From assembly GCF_031599675.1 (NCBI RefSeq), contig NZ_CP134223.1:5022001-5086000 (forward strand): 64,000 nt of DNA, in the 5' to 3' direction. This document shows positions 8,746 to 16,071 of this stretch, piece by piece. The stretch comes from Paenibacillus pedocola (GTDB lineage Bacteria > Bacillota > Bacilli > Paenibacillales > Paenibacillaceae). The notes beneath the pieces are model-generated. The model was not told where the DNA came from. It saw nothing but the letters and a program-made list of their open reading frames with translations, and ran no database searches. Position 1 is the first letter of the stretch. The number at the start of each line of letters is the position of its first letter. The position numbers and the translations under genes are program-made.

Positions 8746-9636
8746 TTAACCCTTTAGGGAGCCAACCGTAAGCCCTTTGACAAAAAACCGTTGAAAGAAC
8801 GGGAAGATAACCACCATCGGTCCGCCCGCCAGCACGGCAATGGCCATCCGCGCCGAACTATTGGGGAAACTAGCCAGATCAATACCGAGCTGTCCTGTAA
8901 ACTCCGAATTCGTGGTGAGAAACTCGATACTGTTGAGTGTCCGCACCAGCAGCAGCTGCAGCGGTACTTTATTAGGATCATCGATGTAGAGCATCGCGTT
9001 GAACCATTCGTTCCAATACGTAAATGAAATCAGGAGACCCAGAGTAGCAAGCGCCGGTGTGGATAAGGGCAGGATAATCCGGAAGAAAATACGGAACTCC
9101 CGCGCCCCGTCGATTTTGGCTGATTCAATGATCTCATGCGGGATTTTGGACATGAACCCCTTCATGACCATGATGTTGAACGGTGACAGCAGGATCGGCA
9201 GAATAAGCGCCCACAGGCTGTCTTTCAGATGCAGGTATTGCGTAATGAGGATATAGGAGGGAACGAGCCCCCCGCTGAACAGCATGGTGAAAAAAACATA
9301 AAATGTCGTCACCCGGTTATACCGGTAGTCCTGTCTTGAAATGACGTATGCGGTCATCGCAGTCAGCAGCAGGCCGGTCAGCGATCCAATCACAGTCACC
9401 GTAAGGGTCACCCCGTAGGCCCTCAGCAGAATATCAGGAGCATCAAGCAAGTAGCGGTAGGCATCCAGACTGAACGACGTAGGAATGAACTGATAGCCGT
9501 TTTGGGTCAGCGCCTTTTCATCCGTCAGCGAGACTGCTATGACAAGCAGAAACGGGAGGATAACGATAAGGGAGAGCACCGTAAACAGCAGGTTAATAAA
9601 CAGCTTGGAGAATTCGAATTTTCGGGCCACTGCCAT
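8746..9636 (-). CDS. Carbohydrate ABC transporter permease (YtcP/LplC family)
   Basis: 296 residues with about six hydrophobic segments, the first at ~12-35 (LFINLLFTVLSLIVILPFLL). The cytoplasmic loop has the EAA-like permease signature (IIESAKIDGAREFRIFFRI) that docks onto the ATPase. The ATG at 9636 follows GGAGGTGCC. It ends 36 nt before the lipoprotein start and begins 9 nt after the partner permease, so the three genes form one operon. The C-terminus KGLTVGSLKG is typical of this family. Confidence 0.93.
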   Translation of the reverse strand: MAVARKFEFSKLFINLLFTVLSLIVILPFLLVIAVSLTDEKALTQNGYQFIPTSFSLDAYRYLLDAPDILLRAYGVTLTVTVIGSLTGLLLTAMTAYVISRQDYRYNRVTTFYVFFTMLFSGGLVPSYILITQYLHLKDSLWALILPILLSPFNIMVMKGFMSKIPHEIIESAKIDGAREFRIFFRIILPLSTPALATLGLLISFTYWNEWFNAMLYIDDPNKVPLQLLLVRTLNSIEFLTTNSEFTGQLGIDLASFPNSSARMAIAVLAGGPMVVIFPFFQRFFVKGLTVGSLKG

Positions 9637-9645
9637 GGCACCTCC

Positions 9646-10632
9646 TTACCACAGAGAGTTATCGGGATTGATTTTGCGCACGATTGCGTTGGCCGACAGC
9701 ACCAGCACCAGACCGACAACCGACTGGTAAAAGCCTGTAGCCGCCGACATGCTTACATTGCCGACTTCCCGCAGCGCACGGTAGACATAGGTATCGATGA
9801 TATCCGTAGAGCCATAGAGAAACCCGGAGTTGTTCGGTATAAAGTAATGCAGCCCGAAGTCACCGCGGAACATGTTGCCGATAGACAGAATCAGCATAAT
9901 AATGATGATCGGTGCCATCAGCGGGATCGTGATTTTGAACGCCATCTGCCGCTTGGTCGCTCCGTCGATCCGCGCCGCCTCGTAATATTCGCTGTTAATG
10001 CCGATGATGCCGGCAAAATAAATCAGCGTGTTGAACCCGACCACTTTCCACAATTGAACCAGAATGAGGATTACCGGCCACGGTGCGGCATTCTGGTACC
10101 AGCTCACCGGCTCGAGACCGAAGGACTCCAGGGTGCGGTTGATAAAGCCATCGGAATGATTCAAAAAGGCATATGCTACATAACCCACCAGTACCCACGA
10201 TAAAAAATGGGGCAGAAACAAGGCCGTCTGGTAGAACTTGCTCCACTTTGCCTTAATTTCGTTCATGAGTATTGCCAGCAGCAGCGCTGCTGAGGTGCCC
10301 ACCAGAATGTAAGCGGTGTTATAAAGAACCGTATTGCGGGTAATCCGCCACGCTGTATCCGTGGTGAACAAATAACGGAAATTATCAAGCCCTACCCACT
10401 TGCTGCCGAAGATGCCGAGATCATAGCGGTAATTTTTAAAGGCGATAATCAGGCCGATCATAGGAATATAGGCAAAAATTAATTTGTACAATATTCCCGG
10501 CAGCGAGAGCAGGAACAGCTCCCGGTTGTTCTTGAAATGGTGAAGCTCTCTTCCGATCCACGTCTTCCTGCGTTTTCCCGGCGGCGCACCCGCATGTGCC
10601 CCTTGCTGAGTCAGTGAAACGTTCTTCAACAT
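9646..10632 (-). CDS. Carbohydrate ABC transporter permease (LplB family)
   Basis: 328 residues from ATG 10632, chosen because AAGGAAGGGG lies just upstream; an in-frame ATG 33 codons earlier has no ribosome site. A basic N-terminal tail (GKRRKTWIGRELHHFKNN) precedes about six membrane segments. The coupling loop reads YYEAARIDGATKRQMAFKI. The C-terminus NPDNSLW is characteristic of LplB-type permeases. It is the first gene of the importer operon and pairs with the YtcP-like permease. Its upstream region (10633-10810) contains several CTGTAC-containing repeats and no well-spaced sigma-A promoter, consistent with activator control by the adjacent AraC sensor (inference). Confidence 0.93.
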   Translation of the reverse strand: MLKNVSLTQQGAHAGAPPGKRRKTWIGRELHHFKNNRELFLLSLPGILYKLIFAYIPMIGLIIAFKNYRYDLGIFGSKWVGLDNFRYLFTTDTAWRITRNTVLYNTAYILVGTSAALLLAILMNEIKAKWSKFYQTALFLPHFLSWVLVGYVAYAFLNHSDGFINRTLESFGLEPVSWYQNAAPWPVILILVQLWKVVGFNTLIYFAGIIGINSEYYEAARIDGATKRQMAFKITIPLMAPIIIIMLILSIGNMFRGDFGLHYFIPNNSGFLYGSTDIIDTYVYRALREVGNVSMSAATGFYQSVVGLVLVLSANAIVRKINPDNSLW

Positions 10633-10809
10633 AGCCAAAGCCCCTTCCTTTCCTTCCTTAGCGGCTGCCTGTGTTCCAGGCTTTGCACGACTAACAATAG
10701 CGTGGAATACGGCTTTGGCGGTACTGTACAATTACAGGATTGCTGTACAGCCGGGCTGTATTGTTCACGGATTACTGTTCCGGCATGGCTGAACGCTGCA
10801 GCAGTACAG

Positions 10810-10847
10810 CAAAAGGCCCGCGAAATGAAAATCATTCATCTGCGGGC
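10810..10847 (-). terminator. Intrinsic terminator after the AraC sensor-regulator gene
   Basis: On the minus strand GGCCCGC pairs with GCGGGCC and an inner ATGAA pairs with TTCAT, followed by TTTTG. It separates the regulator gene from the importer operon. Confidence 0.8.
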
Positions 10848-10875
10848 CCGGATTACGTATGAATTTTGATCTGTT

Positions 10876-13185
10876 TTATTTGCTGCGGTCTATGGCTGAT
10901 TTCAGGCGGTACTCCTTAGGCGTCGTCCCGTAGCGGCGTTTGAACAGGCGGTAGAAATAACTCTCATTGCCAAACCCGACCTTCTCCATAATCTCCGTCA
11001 CGGTTAAGTCCTTCTGCTCCAGGTACTCTTTGGCATAGGCCAGGCGTGCTGCATTGATCTGATCGACTACAGTCGTTCCTTCCTGTGTCTTGAACACCTG
11101 ACCCAAATAAACGGAGCTCATCTTCAGCATGTCGGCGATCCGCTGCACATTGAGGTCTGGATCAGCGTAATGCTTGTCGATAATTTCCTTTACCGTTTCA
11201 GCCAGCAGCCGGTTCTTATCCTCGCGTCCGCTCCGGCGCTGGTCTGCAACCTCACGCACAACCTCCAGCAGAACAGCCTCAATCTCATCCAGTGTCTCTT
11301 TTTCAAGAATGCGCCGGTTAATGGCCTGCAGATTGACTGACACCGGATTGACGTTATGATTGTTCATTTCACCAAGCGTGTTGCTCAGTGTAACCGCCAG
11401 ATGAAGCACCGCGGAGAACATATTTTCGAAGCTGAACCCCCCGATCAGTTCTCTCCAGCTGCGGATTGCCTGCTCCGTCTCCGCCAGATCCCCGCCTTTC
11501 AGTCCTTCTGTCAGCTGCCGTTCCAGCTCCTGCGGGATGCGCAGTGATTCATTCCGCTCATTCTCCCGGAGAAGATCAGGCTCAAGTACCGCTCCCTTGC
11601 CGTAAATCATCCGGTAGCCCAAATGGCGCACTGCCAGATTGTAATGCTGCGATATGCAGCGGTAGTCCGTGAATATTTCGCTCAGCGTAACCGTAAACGT
11701 AATGCGGTAATAGCCAAGAATGGTTTGTTGAAGCTCCTTGAAGCGCTCTCCCAGCTTTTCCAGTTTCCCCGTTTCGCCGCCGGCGATAAAGACAAGATGC
11801 CCGCTTTTCATATCCGCCGCTTCACAGGAACCTTCAAGGCGCAGCAGCTCCTGGCCGATATTGCCAATGGCAAAGTATAGCAGTGATTCCATCGGCAGTC
11901 CCGGGCCGGGAGCAAGTCCCTGCAGATCATCGATCTGTACCAGCGCCAGGCGGAGCGGCGACGGATAGGCAATATCAATCCCGTACTGCTCCCTGATCTG
12001 CAGAAATGCCCGTTCGTCTACACTGCCGCTGAGCCCGATCAGGCTCCGCAGCTGGTAGATCTTCGCTATATTGGATTGCGATGCCCGTTCCTGTTCCAGC
12101 CCCTTTAGCTTGCCGAGCATCTCGGTCACGTTGGCTGTAATCAGCGACAGCTCATCCTTCGCCTGCGGAGCGCCGCGCTCATCCTGCGGCACCAGCGTCA
12201 GCAGCTGGCCCACCGGCTTATAGAGCCGCAGCGAAAAGAACACGGACAGCATTACAGCAAGCAGCACTACAGACAGCGTTACTGCCAGTTCCGTCCACTT
12301 CATCTGCCGGACGCTGCCCAGTACGACATCATAATCCTGCATACTGACAATCTGCCAGTTATTCAGGGCTTTACTCAGATAAGTGACTTTATACTTTCTG
12401 TCTCCATACGTGTAGTTAAAAGAATCCAGCGGCGTGTCCGAGGAGGAGATCTGCGGCAGCAGATCCTGCTTAATATTAAGTCCGGCCGGAAGCTGTCCGT
12501 CAGTCGAAATAAGCACCTCACCCTCGCTGTCGGTGACGAAAAGCACATCATTTTCCCGCTCAGCCACATGATTAAGCGCTTTCATATTATCCAGCATCCA
12601 TCCCGGCTTCACCGTCAAAATCAGCACATTGTCATTGATTGAACCCAGGGAATCTCCGTCATACATGAAAAAGGCAAATACATCGATTCCCTCGTCCTTG
12701 CCGTCAAGATCCAGGGGAATCAGCTGCAGCTTCGGCAAATCGGCCCGGGAGGTCATATAATCCTCTAAGGCATTGTAAAAGAGGCTGTTATCAATGTCAT
12801 GATTCAGCGATGAGAAGAACCGGTGCTGTGCACCGTTATAAAAAACCGCAGCATGCAGATACGGGGAAGATGCCACCGTATGATTGAGGCGTTCGATCTT
12901 CAGAATGCTTTGCCTGTAATCCGCACCGGACTTCAGCGCAATCAGTTCTTCGTCATTGTACAGGGAAACCGCCAGATCCTTCACGATGCCATTCATGTTC
13001 TCAATGTTGTAATTCATTTGGGTCAGCAGCTTGCGGTCAGCTTCATTTTGCAGGCTAAGCACCTTACCGCGGGCACTGGTGTTCAAAACAAACGAAGCTA
13101 CAGCCAGTATGGCGACAACAAGCATAAAGCTGAGCAAAATCCGCTGTAAATATTTGCGCGAGCGGATCGTCTGCAATACATTCAT
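10876..13185 (-). CDS. Membrane-spanning sensor with C-terminal AraC-type DNA-binding domain
   Basis: 769 residues. A first membrane helix at ~17-36 (ILLSFMLVVAILAVASFVL) is followed by an extracellular sensing region of ~260 residues, a second helix at ~297-320 (LAVTLSVVLLAVMLSVFFSL), a linker region and an AraC HTH domain over the last ~100 residues (DLNVQRIADMLKMSSVYLG ... GFGNESYFYRLFKRRYGTTP). This one-protein sensor-regulator type is common beside LplA/LplB importers in Paenibacillus and probably activates the adjacent transporter operon on sensing an extracellular sugar. ATG 13185 follows GGAGAGAGGACCC. It has its own sigma-A promoter at 13219-13247 and a terminator at 10810-10847. Confidence 0.92.
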   Translation of the reverse strand: MNVLQTIRSRKYLQRILLSFMLVVAILAVASFVLNTSARGKVLSLQNEADRKLLTQMNYNIENMNGIVKDLAVSLYNDEELIALKSGADYRQSILKIERLNHTVASSPYLHAAVFYNGAQHRFFSSLNHDIDNSLFYNALEDYMTSRADLPKLQLIPLDLDGKDEGIDVFAFFMYDGDSLGSINDNVLILTVKPGWMLDNMKALNHVAERENDVLFVTDSEGEVLISTDGQLPAGLNIKQDLLPQISSSDTPLDSFNYTYGDRKYKVTYLSKALNNWQIVSMQDYDVVLGSVRQMKWTELAVTLSVVLLAVMLSVFFSLRLYKPVGQLLTLVPQDERGAPQAKDELSLITANVTEMLGKLKGLEQERASQSNIAKIYQLRSLIGLSGSVDERAFLQIREQYGIDIAYPSPLRLALVQIDDLQGLAPGPGLPMESLLYFAIGNIGQELLRLEGSCEAADMKSGHLVFIAGGETGKLEKLGERFKELQQTILGYYRITFTVTLSEIFTDYRCISQHYNLAVRHLGYRMIYGKGAVLEPDLLRENERNESLRIPQELERQLTEGLKGGDLAETEQAIRSWRELIGGFSFENMFSAVLHLAVTLSNTLGEMNNHNVNPVSVNLQAINRRILEKETLDEIEAVLLEVVREVADQRRSGREDKNRLLAETVKEIIDKHYADPDLNVQRIADMLKMSSVYLGQVFKTQEGTTVVDQINAARLAYAKEYLEQKDLTVTEIMEKVGFGNESYFYRLFKRRYGTTPKEYRLKSAIDRSK

Positions 13186-13218
13186 GGGTCCTCTCTCCCT
13201 GCTCTTCGGGTGACCTTA

Positions 13219-13247
13219 ATATAATCCCGCGCGATTTTGCTTGTCAA
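13219..13247 (-). promoter_or_regulatory. Sigma-A promoter of the AraC sensor gene
   Basis: On the minus strand TTGACA (13247-13242), a 17-base spacer and TTATAT (13224-13219). The -35 overlaps the stop codon of the SGNH gene, so the regulator can be transcribed constitutively. Confidence 0.75.
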
Positions 13248-14020
13248 TCCTCGTTATCCTGTAACATCCTCCGGGAGTCTTTCTCATCTGGCCATGTACC
13301 CGGCTCTGCATGGAACAGCTCCCGCAGAAGTGTCTGCGCCATCACCCTGTGACCCGATGCATCCGGATGGATACCGTCACCGTAGGTATACGAGGCGTTA
13401 AGCGAGCGTTCCTGCCGGATATGCTCCAGCAGCGGAGTGCGCAGATCGATGATGCCGTCGGCGGGGCAGCTCCCCGATAACAGCCAGTCCGTATAACGCT
13501 CAAGTACACGGTCATAATCCCTGTAGGGCGCCAGATAGCTGAAACCGGACGCCTCCGCAGGCAGAAGCTGGCCGTTCATTGATTCGGCGTCGAACGGCGG
13601 CGGGGTCATCAGTACGACCTTGGCCCCGGCTTCACGGATCTGTGCACTCAGCCGCAGCATTCCTGCCCTATAGGCGGAGAACCGTGCTTCAGAGAAGGGA
13701 TGGTAGATCCCGTCATTCATGCCATAGCACGCTACGACCACACCGGGAGATGCTTCCGCGAGTTCTTTTGCCAGACGTTCATGTACACAGGGCCGCGGGA
13801 ACGGATGAGCCGCTTCGCTGAGGCCCGAGGCCGTCTCGCTGGGGACACCGCGTGCATCCAGTTCCACGGCCAGATCCGGACGGTGCTTCCTCAGCCATTC
13901 CCCGGCCAGATGGATATAGAGGCCGTCAGCTGTAATGCTGTCCCCGAGAAACAGAATCCGGAGATCCGCAGAATCTTTTATTACCTTATCAGTTATCTTA
14001 TCAGTAAATAAATGCAGCAT
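13244..14020 (-). CDS. SGNH/GDSL-family hydrolase (probable carbohydrate esterase)
   Basis: 258 residues from ATG 14020, which follows GGAGGGAGAAAT; a longer in-frame start has no ribosome site. The nucleophile motif is FLGDSITADG near residue 28, a Gly/Asn block reads VVACYGMNDGIYHP, and the C-terminal catalytic pair is DGIHPDASGH. No signal peptide is seen, so it should act in the cytoplasm, possibly removing acetyl groups from imported oligosaccharides (inference). It is divergent from a cupin-AraC regulator and shares with it the 14113-14154 block, a copy of which lies upstream of the RhaM-like/GH2 pair. Confidence 0.88.
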   Translation of the reverse strand: MLHLFTDKITDKVIKDSADLRILFLGDSITADGLYIHLAGEWLRKHRPDLAVELDARGVPSETASGLSEAAHPFPRPCVHERLAKELAEASPGVVVACYGMNDGIYHPFSEARFSAYRAGMLRLSAQIREAGAKVVLMTPPPFDAESMNGQLLPAEASGFSYLAPYRDYDRVLERYTDWLLSGSCPADGIIDLRTPLLEHIRQERSLNASYTYGDGIHPDASGHRVMAQTLLRELFHAEPGTWPDEKDSRRMLQDNED

Positions 14021-14112
14021 ATTTCTCCCTCCAGTCGATCGCGCTGGTCCCTTGCCCGGCCGAAATCGGGCGGTACACCCGCAACCTAATGGTAGCGCCG
14101 CCTGCCCTTTTT

Positions 14113-14154
14113 CGCCTTGACGATATCGACCATCTTTAGCATAATATGGCCATG
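14113..14154 (+). promoter_or_regulatory. Copy B of the 42-bp block, forming a promoter for the AraC gene
   Basis: TTGACG (14118-14123), 17 bases, CATAAT (14140-14145). The predicted +1 falls on 14152, the A of an in-frame ATG. It matches 2858-2899 at 34 of 42 positions with no gaps. It may also hold the activator site for the minus-strand SGNH gene. Confidence 0.6.
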
Positions 14155-15042
14155 ACAACCAAACTTTTTGCGCGGGACATCGGACTTGAACCCGGCTTCA
14201 CCTTCAGAATCCAGAAATGTCCGCTGACCCATGACTACTATGTCCATAGCCATGACTTCTCCGAGCTCGTCGTCATTTTGTCAGGAAACGCGGTACATAT
14301 TATCGAAGGGAGGGAGTATCCGGTTAGCGCCGGCCAGGTTTTTCTAATCCACAGCAATGTTTCCCACGGTTACAAGAATGTCGACGGCATCGAATATGTT
14401 AACGTGATGTTCCAGCCCGAGCAGCTGCTGCAGCAGTCCGAGCTCAGGCTGATGCCGGGTTTTCAGGCGCTGTTCTATATCGAGCCCTTCTACCGGAAGG
14501 AGATGTACTTCAAAGGCATGCTCACCCTTGATGCCGGACAGCTCCAGGAGGCTACACGGCTGCTGGATTGTATTCTGGGTGAGCATGACCATCAGCAGGA
14601 AGGGTATCGGCTTATGATCCGTACCTATTTCACCGCACTCGTAGGCATGCTGTCACGGTATTATCAGAACAGCAGCGGACGCGAGGATAACAAGGCGCTG
14701 CGGATCGGTGAGACGGTTACCTATATCGAGGAGCATTTTCTGCAGCCGATTACCCTGCAATCCATGGCAGATATGGCCTACATGTCAACCCGCCAGTTCC
14801 TGAGAGTCTTCACCCGCAACTATCAGACCACCCCTATGGATTATGTCATCCGCAAGCGGCTGGATTATTCCTGCACGCTGCTGCGGAGCCCCGACCTCTC
14901 CATATCCCAAGTGGCCATGGACAGCGGCTTCCACGACCAGAACTATTACTCCCGCCAGTTCCGCAAAGTATTTCACTGCACGCCCAGCGAATACCGCGAG
15001 AAAATACGGGATTCAGGGCAAGCATCCCCCGTCAATCCTTGA
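14152..15042 (+). CDS. Cupin-AraC family transcriptional regulator, possibly leaderless
   Basis: 296 residues from ATG 14152 (298 from ATG 14146). An N-terminal cupin-type sensing domain (TFRIQKCPLTHDYYVHSHDF, then IIEGREYPVSAGQVFLIHS) is followed by a C-terminal AraC HTH domain (TLQSMADMAYMSTRQFLRVF ... FHDQNYYSRQFRKVF). An in-frame TAG at 14137 rules out a longer protein and no Shine-Dalgarno site precedes either ATG. With a promoter whose +1 would be 14152, a leaderless mRNA is likely. It probably controls the divergent SGNH gene and, through the shared block, the RhaM-like/GH2 pair. The 3' end overlaps the convergent regulator by 11 bases. Confidence 0.9.
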   Translation: MTTKLFARDIGLEPGFTFRIQKCPLTHDYYVHSHDFSELVVILSGNAVHIIEGREYPVSAGQVFLIHSNVSHGYKNVDGIEYVNVMFQPEQLLQQSELRLMPGFQALFYIEPFYRKEMYFKGMLTLDAGQLQEATRLLDCILGEHDHQQEGYRLMIRTYFTALVGMLSRYYQNSSGREDNKALRIGETVTYIEEHFLQPITLQSMADMAYMSTRQFLRVFTRNYQTTPMDYVIRKRLDYSCTLLRSPDLSISQVAMDSGFHDQNYYSRQFRKVFHCTPSEYREKIRDSGQASPVNP

Positions 15043-15940
15043 ACCTCTCCGGACCGGCAGCGGACTCATCTCTCTGACGAAGCCGCCGCCGGTACACTCC
15101 GGGGGTTACCCCAAACCTTGCACGGAACAGACGCGTCAAGTAGTTGGGATCTTGAATGCCTACCCGTTCGGCAATTTCGGAAATGCCCAGCACCGTACCG
15201 CCCAGCAGTTTTTTGGCTTCTTCCAGGCGCAGGTGCAGCACGTACTGCAGCGGTGTTGTGCCGATATGCTGTTTCATGCATCTCGTAATATAATCTGCCT
15301 GGAAATGCAGCTCCTCCTCGAGCCCGGCAAGATTAAACGGCTGCCTCCAGTGAACGTTCAGATAGCTTGCTGCTGCCCGGGCAAGCCTGACCGCCGGCTC
15401 CGGCAGGGCAGTCCGCGCGCATTCCGCCTGCAATGCCGCCATCAGTCCGGCCAGCAGCAGATGGAGCCGGAGTGCATTTTCTGCGTTCAGCCGGCTGTGA
15501 ATCTCGTTCATCTCATGCAGAATCGGCTCCAGTGCCTCTACATCGACATCGGCGAACTTCGGCATGTACAGGCGCTGCTGTGCCGAAGGCTCCTCATCCT
15601 CTACCGTACCTTTGGCCAGCAGCGACGGCCAGGGAATATCCTCCCGCCGGATATAAGCCGGCTTACAAGTGTGGATGAAGTGCACCCAGTAAATCTCTGT
15701 ATCCTCTGCACAAGCTCTATGCCCGGCATGCGGCAGCCCCGCCTCCAGCACAAGCAGCTTACCCGGACCAATCTCATATTCCTTATCTTGTTCTGTCATA
15801 TAGAGTGTTCCCCGCTTGACCAGCAGCAGATCGTACACTGCGAAGGTGCGGGCAAAATGCCGGTCTCCCGGCGACCAGACGGCATGTCCCACCGTGACGA
15901 ACTGCGGCAGCGGCGGGATGGCGAATTCCAGGCACAGCAC
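15032..15940 (-). CDS. Cupin-AraC family transcriptional regulator
   Basis: 302 residues from GTG 15940, preceded by AGGAG at 8-9 nt. The N-terminal cupin half (FAVYDLLLVKRGTLYMTE ... GPGKLLVLEAGLPHAGH) would bind a sugar ligand. The C-terminal HTH pair reads NLAGLEEELHFQADYITRCM and GISEIAERVGIQDPNYLTRL, ending in RFGVTPGVYRRRLR. It is divergent from the GH151-like gene (131-bp intergenic region) and is its likely regulator. It converges on and overlaps the neighbouring AraC gene by 11 bp. Confidence 0.9.
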   Translation of the reverse strand: MLCLEFAIPPLPQFVTVGHAVWSPGDRHFARTFAVYDLLLVKRGTLYMTEQDKEYEIGPGKLLVLEAGLPHAGHRACAEDTEIYWVHFIHTCKPAYIRREDIPWPSLLAKGTVEDEEPSAQQRLYMPKFADVDVEALEPILHEMNEIHSRLNAENALRLHLLLAGLMAALQAECARTALPEPAVRLARAAASYLNVHWRQPFNLAGLEEELHFQADYITRCMKQHIGTTPLQYVLHLRLEEAKKLLGGTVLGISEIAERVGIQDPNYLTRLFRARFGVTPGVYRRRLRQRDESAAGPERFKD

Positions 15941-16071
15941 CGTATATCTCTCCTGTCCAAGTCGATTTTGTGCTATTCAAAGTCTATATTATCACTGGCT
16001 GCTCTGGCGGAAAAGAGGTACATTGACTGGGAATCCGCTTTACATCCAACCATATAAGGGGCTGTTTATCG

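Noticed and set aside
7549..8757. Long open frame on the plus strand opposite the solute-binding lipoprotein gene
   Set aside because: It is antisense to a well-supported lipoprotein gene, has no ribosome site and its translation shows no domain pattern.
14843..16057. Plus-strand open frame of ~400 codons across two AraC genes
   Set aside because: It overlaps two clear AraC HTH genes in other frames; its composition is that of a shadow frame of GC-biased coding DNA.
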